In this document: positions 35,512 through 46,348 of the stretch, piece by piece
Position numbering within the stretch: position 1 is the first letter of the stretch
Layout: every line of letters starts with the position of its first letter
From: Teratosphaeria epicoccoides
Taxonomy: Eukaryota > Ascomycota > Dothideomycetes > Mycosphaerellales > Teratosphaeriaceae
Assembly: GCA_021401465.1 (NCBI GenBank)
Contig: JADDMT010000055.1
Coordinates: 124,001 to 188,000, forward strand
DNA: 64,000 nt
Reading direction: 5' to 3'
Made by a program: the position numbers and the translations under genes
The notes under the pieces: generated by a model
The model's database searches: none
What the model saw: the letters and a program-made list of their open reading frames with translations, nothing else
What the model was told of the DNA's origin: nothing

Positions 35512-36830
35512 ATGTCTAGAGCACTACGAACTCGCAACTAACGCGTAGCGAGCGCCATCCCGAGCGCCCGCGATAGCGAAGCTAGCCTGAGTAACTAGCC
35601 CGCAGAAGTACCCGCTGCGAGCGACACTACATCGAGCGACGGTTCCGCTAGAGGACAATTACGCGGCGGACTAGGTAATAGACCCCCCGCATAGGGACCG
35701 CAGCTAACCCCGACTATCGACCTGGCCCTCGTAGCCATGATTGTCGATTAGGTCGCGAACCGCCTTGCGAACTAGAGCTAGAGCCGCACCGCTCCTAGCA
35801 GCGATAACGGCGAGGACGACGAAGACGTCGCTATAAGCGGTACTAACGAACTAGCGGACAAAGAAATCCAGCGAGATTTCACGCTAGGGACCCGCGAAGA
35901 CAACTTACTAGGAGGCGTAGACCCTCTACGTGTGCCCGCGAACTTAGTGCCTAAATTTGGGGCCATAGTAGGCTAACTAGGAGGTAGTCGTAACGCACGT
36001 AACCTAAAGCCGTTCAAGGGAGACACCTTGAAGGAGGCTCGAACTTTCTTGCAGGCATGTAAGGCAGTTTTCGTGCTTAACCTACGCGGATATTCCACGG
36101 AGGGCGAACGAGTCGCCTTTAGTATGATGTGGCTCGAAGAGGATAAGGAACCTCGTAACAATTAGCATGAGCGGTATGACCTTATGCGGGTCTACGACAG
36201 AACGTATACGTAGGCGGACATTCGCTAGTTCTGTGTCGACTAGGTCGAGGATCCGGGGAATCGCGCCCTTACTGTGTCTGTCGAGTACGAGAAGGCTAAG
36301 CAGGGGAAGGGACAAACAACCTCTAGCTTCGCAACCTACCTCGCCACGCTCGAGGGACAGATGCTACCCTATACCGAGACGTAACGCGTGCGGCACTTGC
36401 TCGTTAAACTTAATGACAATCTTCGGAACATAATCATGACTTTTCATGAACTTCCGACAACTCGGCAAGACCTCGTGTCCCTTGCGACACGTATGGAAAT
36501 CACCTTGAAGCGAAATGGGAAATCAGGCGGTAAGGACAATAAGCGTCTAAGCCCCGAGGACCCCCTGAAGGGCCGCTATCACAAGCGCCCTAGGGGCTAC
36601 GTCTAACGCGGTAGTTCATTCCGGAGGAGCAAGCCCTCCGAGCCAAAAGACGGTAGCGAGAAGCCTCCGAGTAGCTGCCACATCTGTAGAGCGAGAGACT
36701 ACTAGGCGGCCCGCTGTCCTAAACGAAGAAATAGGAAGAAGGTAAGCAAGGTGTCCGAAACCTCCCTAGAGGGGAGGCGAAAGAAGGACAAGCCCGAGAC
36801 AACCGAATAGCTACCGCGGGTATCTAAGCT
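35512..36830 (+). pseudogene. Family-B gag
   Basis: ATG at 35,512 opens the frame MSRALRTRN with RIP stops. An acidic stretch (NGEDDEDVA, about 35,805) is followed by the gag core (GDTLKEARTFLQACKAVF, about 36,020-36,080; then ATYLATLEGQMLPY). A knuckle at about 36,669-36,722 reads C-HI-C-RARD-Y-x-AAR-C, with the expected His changed to Tyr (CAC to TAC). A lysine/arginine-rich tail follows. Confidence 0.82.
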
Positions 36831-39800
36831 GTCTGTCACCAATAGTGTAGACTCGTGGCCTGCGCGGCGCCTATCTGGCGCGGTCCGAGTTAATGGCTCG
36901 CTCAAGCTAGTAGACTGTATGTTAGATGACCTTGCGGAGGTTAACGTGATACCCTAGAGGATAATCGTACGGCTTAGTTTGAAGCCGATCCTAGGAGCCC
37001 TGCTGCCTACCATGAAGTCTTTTCGGGGCGAAGGCGCAGCGGCTCGAGGCGCATACAACGTGCGCCTCTAACTCGCGGACTCCTCAGGAGAAGTGCGCGA
37101 GACTAACGAAGTCTTCTACGCTAAAGACGTTCCTGATAAGGAGCTCCTACTCGGCCGCCCTTAGCGCCACAAGCAGGGAGTCGTTGTTGATGGAGCTACC
37201 GACAACTAGTTCTACGGCTCTATAGGCGAAGTTCCTGCGGTGCGGATGCGTGACACACACAGCTTCTACAAGGACATAAAGAAGGTCTAATGTGTGTATG
37301 CGGTCCGCATACAGAACGTCAAGGAAGACGTTACCCTTCTGCCTAAGTTAGAGGAATACGCCGATATTTTCGACGTAGAGGCTGCGGCCTATGCCTAGGC
37401 CCTAGACGCGGAACATGCGATTAACCTTAAGGAGGGTTACAATCCTCCGTATCGACCTCTGTACCCTATGTCGGAGTCGTAGCTCGAGACACTTCGAGAC
37501 TACCTCTACAAGGCGCAAAGGAACGCGTGGATCCGACGAAGCGACAGCGAGGCTAGAGCGTTAGTTATGTTCGTCCCGAAGAAGGATAACACGCTCCGCC
37601 TATGCGTTAACTATAGGGGCCTTAACGCGGTAACCTAGAAGAACCGCTGCCCCCTACTACTTATTAGCGAGACGCTTGACCGCCTTAGTCGCGCCGCCAT
37701 CTTCTCGTCTATCGACTTGAAGGACGCCTACTACTAGATACCGATCCGAAAGGGCGACGAGTAGAAGACTACATTCCGAACGCGGTACAGACACTTCGAG
37801 TATATAGTGATGCCGTTTAGCTTGACTAACGCACTAGCGACGTTCTAAGCGTATATCAACCGGGCCCTAGCCGGCCTCGTTAACACCTGCTACGTAGTAT
37901 ATTTAGACGATATACTAGTCTATTCTGACTCGAAGGAGGAGCATATTCGGCATCTAAGTATAGTGCTCGAACGGCTCCGCAAGTTCGCTCTGTACGCGAA
38001 CCTAAAGAAGTGCTCATTCCTGACGGATAGGATTAAGTTTCTCGGATACATCGTCTCTACGGAAGGAGTCATCATAGATGACCGAAGGGTGTCTGCAATC
38101 GCGGAGTAGCCGTAGCCGACTACTCTCCGAGAAGTGCAGGTGTTCCTAGGATTCACTAACTTCTACCGCAGATTCATACGATCTTACTCGAAGATCGTGG
38201 CTCCCCTCACGGCCCTCGCAAAGGGCGCGGTTCGAGGAAAAAAGCCAGGGAAAGTGCCTTGGGAGGAGGCTTAGAGCAAGGCCTTCTCTGAACTTAAAGC
38301 AGCTTTTCAAACTACACCTATACTTCGGCACTTTGACCCTACTACGAAGATCTAGATAGAGACTAATGCTTCAAAATTCGTAATAGCCGTAATTATATCG
38401 CAGCTCTAGTCGCACGAAGGCAGTGCGCGATAGTACCCGATTGCCTTCTAGTCGCGGAAGATGCAGGGCGCTAAGCTTAACTACGAGACTTACGACTAAG
38501 AGCTTTTAGCTATTGTTGACGGCTTCAAGGAGTACCGACACTACCTCGAAGGCGCAGCGCACCCTATTAAGGTGCTTACTAACTATAACAACCTTCGCGG
38601 CTTCATGGGCGTGAAGCAGCTAAGTAGTCGGCAAGCAAGGTAGGCGACTTTCCTCGCTAGCTTTGACTTCGTTATCTAGCATCGTTCCGGAAAGACAAAT
38701 CCGGCCGACAGTCCTTCGCGACGACTAGACTACGACACTAGGGAAGAGGGTAACTGACAGCTTCTCCCTACGCTGCAAACGAAGCTTGTAGTTTAGGGCG
38801 GCGATCTGTTGTTAGCTCCTCTTGTAGGTCGACTGCAGGTCTAATGGGGCCTCACGGCCTCCGCTAGTGACGAACCCTCCTATCTGGCAGTTGTGGCGAC
38901 CGTGTCTAGCTCGATCCATGTAGTAGTCAACTAGCTTACATGTAGTAAGCATGCGATGTCTAAAGAACCCTTTAAAGAAGTCTCGAGACTTATTTAGCGG
39001 TTGCAAGAGCGAGAACCGGAGTTAATTAATGAGGGTGTAGCCCTCTAGGACACTGCAGGCAGTCCGAAGTACTAGACCAAGTCAGGCGACTTGTAGTACT
39101 TTGACAATAGGCTCTACGTACCCGCCGACTACGTACTCCGTTCGCAGCTCCTCCATATTCATCATGACGATAAACTCGCGGGCCATTTTGGCGTAGAGAA
39201 GACGAACGCACTTCTCGGACGTAAATACTAGTAGCCTACGCTAGAACAGGATGTCTCTGACTATGTTAAATCCTGCTAGACGTGCCAGATTAGCAAATCT
39301 CGGCGCTATCGCCCCTACGGCAATGCTTAGGCGCTCCTACTACTAGAGAGACTATAGCAAGACTTGACCATGGATTTCATTACTGATTTGCCGCTAGCAA
39401 AGTAGAAAGGCGATGTGGTTAATGCTGTCCTTGTAGTAGTCGACTAATACTCGAAGATGAATATCTTCATCCTATGTACGAAAAAGTGCACAAGTAGCGA
39501 GCTTGCGCGGCTACTTCGCGACGAAGTCGTATAGCGCTTTAGTGTCCCCCGAAGTATCCTATCGGATCGAGGTTCTGTCTTTACTAGTAAATACTAGCAA
39601 GAATTTGTGTTTGAAGCACGTGTTAAGTACCGCCTAAGTACAGCATTCCATCTACAGACTAATGGTCAGACTAAACGTATGAACTAGACTCTTAAGTAGT
39701 ACCTTCGGTGCTACTACGCTAAGAACCAGGATGCCTAGGCTGACGTAATTCCTATGGCGGAATTTGCAGTCAATAATAGCGTGCATGCTACTATGCGCAT

Positions 39801-40476
39801 GTCGCCATTTCAGATTCTCTATAGCTTTAATCCGGAAATACACCTAGAACTGCCTCGGGACGAGTCTTCTAAGGAGAGGGTGCCGGCCACTACGGAATTA
39901 GCGCGGCGTATGCGCGAGGTACATTCGGTGCTAATAGAACACTAGAAAAAGGCCTCAGAATCCCAGATTAAACATAATAACACCTGTGCTAAACCGATAT
40001 AGTACGTAGTTAGTACGAAGGTATTACTGTTAACGAAGAATCTTAAGCTGAAACTTCCGAGCAAGAAGATGACGCCAAGGTTCGTCGGACCCTTCCGGAT
40101 ACGCGACGCGATAGGCTCGCAGGCGTACCGGCTATCGTTGCCATCGTCGTATTGTGTGCACGACGTCTTCTACGTATCTCTACTCGAACTATGGGTATAG
40201 CGCGAGGGTGAAGAGCCCGCGGACCCGATGCTAGTAGCAGAAGAGAACGAAGAGTAGGAAGTCGAGGGTATTAAGGACAGTATGCGGCGTAAGGGCGCAA
40301 CGCACTATCTAGTAAAGTAGAAAGGATACCTACCTGAGTACACATAATGGGTTCTGGCTAAAGACTGCAAGAACGCTCCGGAAGCTATTCGTGAATTCGA
40401 AGAGCGGAGGAGGCATGAGCAGGGCTTGAGAAGGTCGATTCGTAGGAAGATAAGGGTTCCGGAGCAGAATTCTTAA
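36831..40476 (+). pseudogene. Family-B pol: protease, RT, RNase H, integrase, chromodomain
   Basis: Protease-like region about 36,890-37,180. RT from about 37,440, with NPPYRPLYPMSESE, FVPKKDNTLRLCVNYRGLN, and catalytic YLDDILVYS near 37,898-37,928. RNase H about 38,340-38,720. Integrase with an H-H-C-C region near 39,160-39,300, core residues in MDFITDLPLAKQ (about 39,370) and DRGSVFTSKYQQEFVF (about 39,565). Chromodomain about 40,300-40,410 (HYLVKWKGYLPEYT in ancestral form). TAA at 40,474-40,476. Only scattered TAG stops remain. Confidence 0.92.
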
Positions 40477-40616
40477 CACGTGTATGTAGCGCATGACGCG
40501 CGAAGCGACAACGAGAAGCAAACGCCCTACTCATACATCATTGATGCCTAAAGGCACACCTAGAATAAACCCAAGAAGAACAAGAGACATGCTCGGATTA
40601 GCTTCGTAGCTAATGC

Positions 40617-42188
40617 TTAGCGACTACTAGTTAGGGGCTTCCTGACCGAACCCGAAGCAGGAGAGTCTTTCTTGTTACGGTCCGCTAGGGACTGCCTACC
40701 CGCACGGGGTCTACTAAACACCCCGAAGCGACCATGAGTAACGGGGGTAGCAACGCCACGAAGAGAGGCCGGCATCTTCTTCTTTAGTAGGTTGCGAGGG
40801 AGCTCGTCTTCGGAGCCTATAGTAGCCAGAGAACTAGCGACACCCTTACCGCGCCTAGTCGCGACGACTACCTTATCCTTAGCATCAGAAGGCGAAGAGA
40901 CTCGAGCGCGCTTGCGGCTGTCGCGCTCGGCCCTCGAGATCATCTTGCGCTTCTTGACACGAGTGTCGACTACATCATTAGACTTAGTGTCTCCCTTAGG
41001 CGTAACTAGTACGGTGACACTACAGCGCGAAGGGATCACGTTAGGACCGAAGGTATCCTGAACGTTGTCATTCTCCTCATCCTCAAAGATCTAGCCTAGA
41101 GGCTTGTGCCTTAGCGTCTTGACGGACGTAGTACGGGTCGCAAGCGGGGAAGGCTTGGCTTCCTCGTCGCTGACCTCAATTTCAGCCCTGGCCCTCTTCT
41201 TCTTCTTGGACAGTAGCGTCGAGGCGGCGTAGGCGGCGGCGCTACAATGTGTTAGCTGTACGCACGCGACAGGATTCGAGTAAGTAACTTACGGCTTAGT
41301 CCTTAGGACTGGCTTAGAGGCAGGCTGCCTCTCGGTACGGCGCTAGGGCGTGGCCTTAGCGGCAGGAGCGGTGAATTGCTTGATAACCTTCTTGCGGATT
41401 ATCCGCGTCTTAAAGTCATCGTCAATAGAGGCAAGGGCCCCGAGTTGCTAACGCTAACAGCTAGTCGGATATTTCTCGACGCTAACGTTAGCCTAGCGGA
41501 GAAAGTCAGCATTCATACTTAGAGGGCACCTGCACTATATACGTACTATGGCGAAGGTCTCGACCCTAACGGTTAGCACCTTCAAGATCTTCTAGACTAA
41601 GTCTGCGATTAGACCTAGACAAACGTTTTCGCCTGTTAGCAGAGAGTCGAAGCGAACGCCGCCGTGAGAACGGTTAGTAGTCGCGGTGAAGCACGAGAGG
41701 GCGCCGAGCAGGTAGGCGAGTGCCTCGCGGTACTTAGCCTGTAGCCTGTTCATAGTCGGAGTACCTTCGGCAATCCCCTTGTCGCGCGCACTCTAGAAGT
41801 CATCGATGTTACGGCAGAGCTAGTTGTACTCGCCATACATCTCTTCAGGGAGGTCTTGGCATTTTTAATGCTTGCCATTACAGTTGACACAATTATAGTA
41901 GACACCGCCCTTATCAAACCTGCTGACATAGATCTTAGCTACGCTTCGGTTAGTACAAGTCACGCATACCTCGCGGGTAGGGGACGCCTTACTAACACGC
42001 GGAGGAGAGATGTGTGCAGCTTAGCTACTAAGGTTGTCGAGGCATCGTCAACACGAGCGACAATCGCGGGCAGAGCGAGTAGCGTCGAACTTAGTCTGCA
42101 GCACATGAGCTATTATAGCTAAGACGGGTTAATTGATCTTGATTGATTGATTGAAGAAGAAGGAGCTCTAGTACGGACCTGCAGACAT
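40617..42188 (-). pseudogene. Antisense Cys-rich gene of family B (best copy, 524 codons)
   Basis: A single frame from ATG 42,188 to TAA 40,617, opposite to pol, with about fifteen stops. Almost all are TAG/TAA where Q or W is expected; one is TGA where the other copies have TAG (ancestral TGG). N-terminal third: three cysteine groups, RDCRSCWRCLD (C-x2-C-x2-C), EVCVTCTN (C-x2-C) and YNCVNCNGKH-x-KC (C-x2-C-x6-C). Middle: helical region MNRLQAKYREALAYLLGAL, LTGENVCLGLIADLV, KILKVLTVRVETFAIV. C-terminal third: nuclear-signal-like basic runs (SKKKKRARAE, VKKRKM, RKRARVS) with acidic patches (FEDEENDNVQD). The last 140 residues are stop-free. The same length recurs in two other copies. I do not recognise the family. 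A zinc-binding nuclear accessory protein is an inference. Confidence 0.68.
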
Positions 42189-42268
42189 AGCGAGGCGCAA
42201 GCTAAGCGAAGTAGGAGCGGAGGTCGATGTTAGTATCTTAGAACAGGAAAGTTTAGGGAGCGACGAGG

Positions 42269-42276
42269 TTTTTATA
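42269..42276 (-). promoter_or_regulatory. TATA box for the B3 antisense gene
   Basis: TATAAAAA on the minus strand, 81 bp before the ATG at 42,188, leaving room for a short 5' leader. Conserved in all three B copies. It implies transcription independent of the LTR and opposite to it. Confidence 0.55.
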
Positions 42277-42911
42277 CCCTCTGACAGCCCCCCTGTTGCC
42301 TACCGTAACCGTTAAGCTAGTGACTCGAACTACATGCGCAGAGTACCTGCCTTTAGTTGACTTACAAGGGGACCGAATGATGCAATAACGGATAACGCGG
42401 CTGTCACGCATGTGCGCCGACCGCACTCGTGCTAGCCTACTAGCATGGAAATGTGGCGAGGCCCGCGCTAGGAGCGCGCTCCTGCCGTTTCGAGCGGCGC
42501 GCGTAGAGCGTCCGCGTACTTTCCTACTACCCCGAGGTTCTGCGACACGTTCTTCACGGTCACGACTAAATAGGGACGGCCAAGCTACTTGGCGAGGCCG
42601 GCGCGCATGCTCGCCCTATAATTTCAAGGATTGACCGAAGTACGTACTCGTGGTTTCCTGATATCTCGATCCGCATGTGAAGCGAAGGTGTTGCGAAGCC
42701 GCCTAACATGTGACAGATTAAAACCCGCCCGAGTTAGCAGCCTCCGCCCCGCACTCGCTGCGAAGGTGTTAAGGTGTGCGCATGACACATGTTGCGCAGG
42801 CTATCTACCTATTCACCCTTGCGCGGTGTAAGCGTGCCACATCCCGTACCCTATATGTTCCGCGTGCGTCACTTAGTAAGGCTAGGGACATCCTCATAGG
42901 AGGAGGGGCAG
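42277..42911. other. B3 region between antisense promoter and 3' LTR
   Basis: About 640 bp. Short plus-strand ORFs here (42,410-42,634 and others) show no motifs and do not stay open in B1 or B2. The segment ends in the purine-rich AGGAGGAGGGGCAG that primes plus-strand DNA beside the LTR. Upstream antisense promoter elements may lie here, but none is recognised. Confidence 0.5.
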
Positions 42912-43271
42912 TGATACGGTTGATACTAGGGGACCATTTGAACCGCATAGGTTCTAATAGCCGCCCTTAGCATGCAGTAACCCTGCCACATATGGCAAGG
43001 GGGTCCTTCGTACATACGTTAGCTCGTATGTCGTCCGAGTAGGATCAGTTGTCGACGTAGGACGCCCCCACGTCGCTGACCCTACGGTACCCCTACGGGG
43101 TTAGGCTCGGACATGCTTTCCCTAATTGAGGAGCGTCAGGGGTTATAAGCACCCTTAGCGCCACCTCTGCGATAAGCAGAAAGCAGCGCTGTCTTGTACC
43201 TACTAAAAGGTCGGATTACTCTGTCACACTGCGAGATATTTTCATATCATATAGCACATACATCTATATCA
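42912..43271 (+). repeat. Family-B 3' LTR (360 bp, copy B3)
   Basis: TGATACGGTTGATAC...CTATATCA, ends least altered of the five B LTRs. Followed by TGCCT and family-A RNase H. Confidence 0.94.
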
Positions 43272-43276
43272 TGCCT

Positions 43277-45153
43277 CTAACATAGCACTCAGGGCATGCT
43301 TAAGTTAACTAGGACCGAGTAGACGACTACAGCTAGTCGCCTACTACTCGAGGAAATTGTCTAGACTAGAACTCTATTACGATGTCTATAACAAAGAACT
43401 TCTAGCCATAGTAGACGCTTACAAGGCCTAGCGAGTCTACTTGGAAGGTTCTAAGCACTAGGTCACAGTCTACACAGACTATGAGAACTTGCGATACTTC
43501 ATAACGACAAAAGAGTTAAACTGACGACAGGTTTAGTAGAGCGAGGAGCTCTCTAGTTTTAACTGTAAGATCGTCTATCGCAGGGGGACTAATAACGCAC
43601 GCGCTAATGCACTTGGCCGCTAGACAGACTACATGAAGGGCGTGAAGCAGGAGAAACATGCTGTTCTCTAGGAAAATAGTAATAGCACGCTAGGAGTTAA
43701 CTAACTCGCGGCTATGACTGTCACATAGACTAGTGAATTTCAGGACGACCTGAAGAACGCGCTAATCCACGACCTAACTACACTCGCTGTCCGCGATGAC
43801 ATTAATAGACAGGAGGATTAGGAAGACGAAGATAGAATCCTTCTGTTTTAAGGATTAGTATACATGCTAACGTCTTTACAATTAGAACTACTACGCCTCT
43901 AACATAACATACCTTAGGCAGGACACCCGGGAGTGTCTAAAATGAAGCTAATTCTCTAACAAGAATATTACTTCCCTAGGATAAGCAAGGCAATCGAGGA
44001 CTACGTCTGTTAATGTGTAACTTGCTAACAAAGTAAGCATAACTGTCATAAACCGTATAGGCTACTACGACTACTTAAGGTACCTTAACGGCCATAGGAA
44101 TCGCTCGCCATGGATTTTATCGTTAAACTACCTTAGTCGAGAGAACCTGCTACTAATGAGTTCTTCGACGGGATCATGGTAGTAGTCGACTTATTTACTA
44201 AGTTTAGGAAGTTTATCCCTTACCGCGAAGACTTTAAGACTAAAGATATCGCGCATGTCTTCATTAAATAGGTAGTAGCACTACATAGCATGCTACAGGA
44301 CCTAGTAACGGATCGAGGATCCGTGTTTACCTCTAACTTCTAGAGAGCCCTGATAAGACAATTCTAGGTTAAACATCGACTAAGTACTTCCTTCTACCCT
44401 TAGAAAGATAGACAGACAGAACGTCTAAATCAGACGTTAGAATAGTACCTTCGATCCTATGTAAATAGGGACTAGAACAACTAGGTAGAGTTGTTACTAA
44501 TAGCACAACTTACGTATAATAGTACGCTAGCAGAGTCGACAGGACTCTCGCCATTTCAGATGGTATATAGATTAGCTATAGAAGACATTCCGGACGTCTT
44601 AGCTAGTAATCCGAACCTAGTAGCACTCGGACGAGTAGAACATCTACGCCGACTACAAACAGAAGCACGACTCGACCTGCGGTTCTATTAGCAGAACATG
44701 GCATAGTACGCGAATCGTAAGAGAATTAAGGGACTAATTCTAAAGGAGGGGGACAAGGTATATCTCCTCTGCTATCACATCAAATCGGACAAGCCGAGTA
44801 AAAAACTAGACGCTATAAAACTAGGACTATTCAGGATCAAGGCTAAGAAGGGACTAGTTAATTTTAAGTTACAGCTACCTAAGCAGATAAGAATATACCC
44901 TATGTTCTATGTCTCTCTACTAGAACAGGCAGCGCTAGACACCGCACTGTAATCGGAACCCTTACTACTCGACCCCGAAGTAGAATAACTAGAGTATACT
45001 GTCAAGAAGATTATTGACACTCGCTAGCGGGACAGACAGCAAGAGTACTTAGTAAAATGGGAAGGATATAGGAGTACCGAGAACACCTAGGAACCCCTAG
45101 AACATCTGCGAAACTGTTAGCAAAAGATACGAAGTTTCGAGAAAGGAACGAAC
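43277..45153 (+). pseudogene. Family-A pol 3' part: RNase H, integrase, chromodomain
   Basis: Resumes the A frame after B3. RNase H (about 43,277-43,630, LLAIVDAYKA then VYTDYENLRYFITTKE). Integrase zinc-binding region (about 43,915-44,060) and core (MDFIVKLP near 44,110; VTDRGSVFTSNF near 44,305). C-terminal region 44,490-44,960. Chromodomain at about 45,000-45,110 (EYLVKWEGYRSTENT). It belongs to the A copy whose 3' LTR is at 45,867, which may not be the one whose 5' LTR is at 17,064. Confidence 0.88.
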
Positions 45154-45789
45154 CTAGGAAGAAGATCCTAAGCCACGACTAGACTCCTGCGAGACGCTGT
45201 CGACTAGCTCGGCTATCACGCTATCTAGGAAACCCTAATATGAGGCGTTAGCGAAACCCTCTATTACGCTCTATGTCATAGGACTAAGAGCGAGACCCGC
45301 GGAAGGATCTAGGTCAAGAAGAAACCTAGCCTGCGAGAGAGCCTGTTCCTCGGCCTTATCCTCCCTAATCTCACGCTCCTCGAGAGCGCGACTATCCTCG
45401 ACCTCCTAGTTAACTACGTCTAACTATTTTCGAAGACATATCTCCTTTACATGCGCCTCTATTATCTTCTGCAAAGCCTTGGCTAGGACCGCCTTCACAT
45501 AATCGAGATTAGCAATTAGTCTTTTCCGCTAATCGCCTAACTTCTTCTATTTGACCTCTGTTACCTTCGCGTCGTAACTTCGACAGTTACTAAAGTAACA
45601 TTGCGAACATTTCCCTAAGGAAATGTGTACCTAATAAACGAGCTTTAACTCTTGACACTAAGTGCAGGACTTCATGCTATCCTAGCCCTAACGATAGATT
45701 CGATTCGCGCGACGTTTACGTTTCTGCGTTAATAGGGCGTTAGTGTCTAGAATGACACAAGGTAGTAATGTAGAAAGAGAAGACATCAT
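45154..45789 (-). pseudogene. Antisense Cys-rich/coiled-coil ORF of family A
   Basis: The 636-bp counterpart of 807-1,442, with ATG at 45,789/45,786. This copy keeps KCSQCYFSNCRSYD intact, while the third Cys of the first cluster is Tyr (TGT to TAT). The helical part reads RALEEREIREDKAEEQ with few stops. Equal length in three copies argues for a once-coding frame. Confidence 0.58.
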
Positions 45790-45866
45790 AGCACAAAAAC
45801 GAATGACAAGAGAAACCCCGCACTAATAAGGTAGCTTAGGGACAAGCTAGGCTAAGAGGGGGATAG

Positions 45867-46348
45867 TGTCATGAGTGTCAGGAGTACTATCAGGAGTACT
45901 ATAGGTTACAGGATCATGAGGGTCCTAAGTACTATGAGTTATAGTATAGTCATAGGAGTACTATAAGTTATAGGCATAGTTATAGGAGAAAGGATCTGTT
46001 ACGTGAGGACAGATCCCTAGATCTTTAGGGTTAGTCTATAGATCTACAGGCCTATAAGGAAGAAGGGATCTGTCACAGGATAACAGACCCTTAGATCTGT
46101 AGGGTTAGTCTATAGATCTACAGACATAGATCTGTTAGGTCTATCGACAGATCTAACAGAGCTGCTCTGTCTCTCTAGTATAGAGGGATGGCTTTAGGAC
46201 AGGCAGTTAGGAGCTTCGTGCTTAATTCAATTCCCTTTCCCTAGGGGATAGTTAGTTACAAGGTTAACCGCTATTATCGATATTCTTTACAGCTCTGCGA
46301 GTCTAATACCTAGTTACCTTCCTGCTATTAGCACCTACCCTTATAACA
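45867..46348 (+). repeat. Family-A 3' LTR (subtype II, 482 bp)
   Basis: TGTCATGAGTGTCAGGAG...CTTATAACA after purine tract AAGAGGGGGATAG. Carries the subtype-II block CCCTTTCCCTAGGGG. Followed by GAAGT and, out of order, A reverse transcriptase, so this A element had inserted into another A element's RT. Confidence 0.9.

Larger units (their letters stand above)
35098..43276 (+). mobile_element. Complete family-B chromovirus (copy B3) inside A
   Basis: An 8,169-bp element, 35,103-43,271, with two 360-bp LTRs and a perfect target duplication TGCCT (35,098-35,102 and 43,272-43,276). It carries visibly fewer RIP changes than the B copies at 1,996-11,644: many TGG and CAG codons survive and the frames are clear. 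It is therefore the best template for reading family B and probably one of the latest arrivals. Confidence 0.94.

Noticed and set aside
40792..41061. Plus-strand ORFs of 77-89 codons in the B 3' region (also 5,352-5,585 and 9,165-9,398)
   Set aside because: They are the opposite-strand shadow of the lysine/arginine-rich part of the antisense gene.
42410..42970. Plus-strand ORFs of 64-74 codons before the B3 3' LTR
   Set aside because: No motifs, not open in B1 or B2, and they overlap the antisense promoter region.
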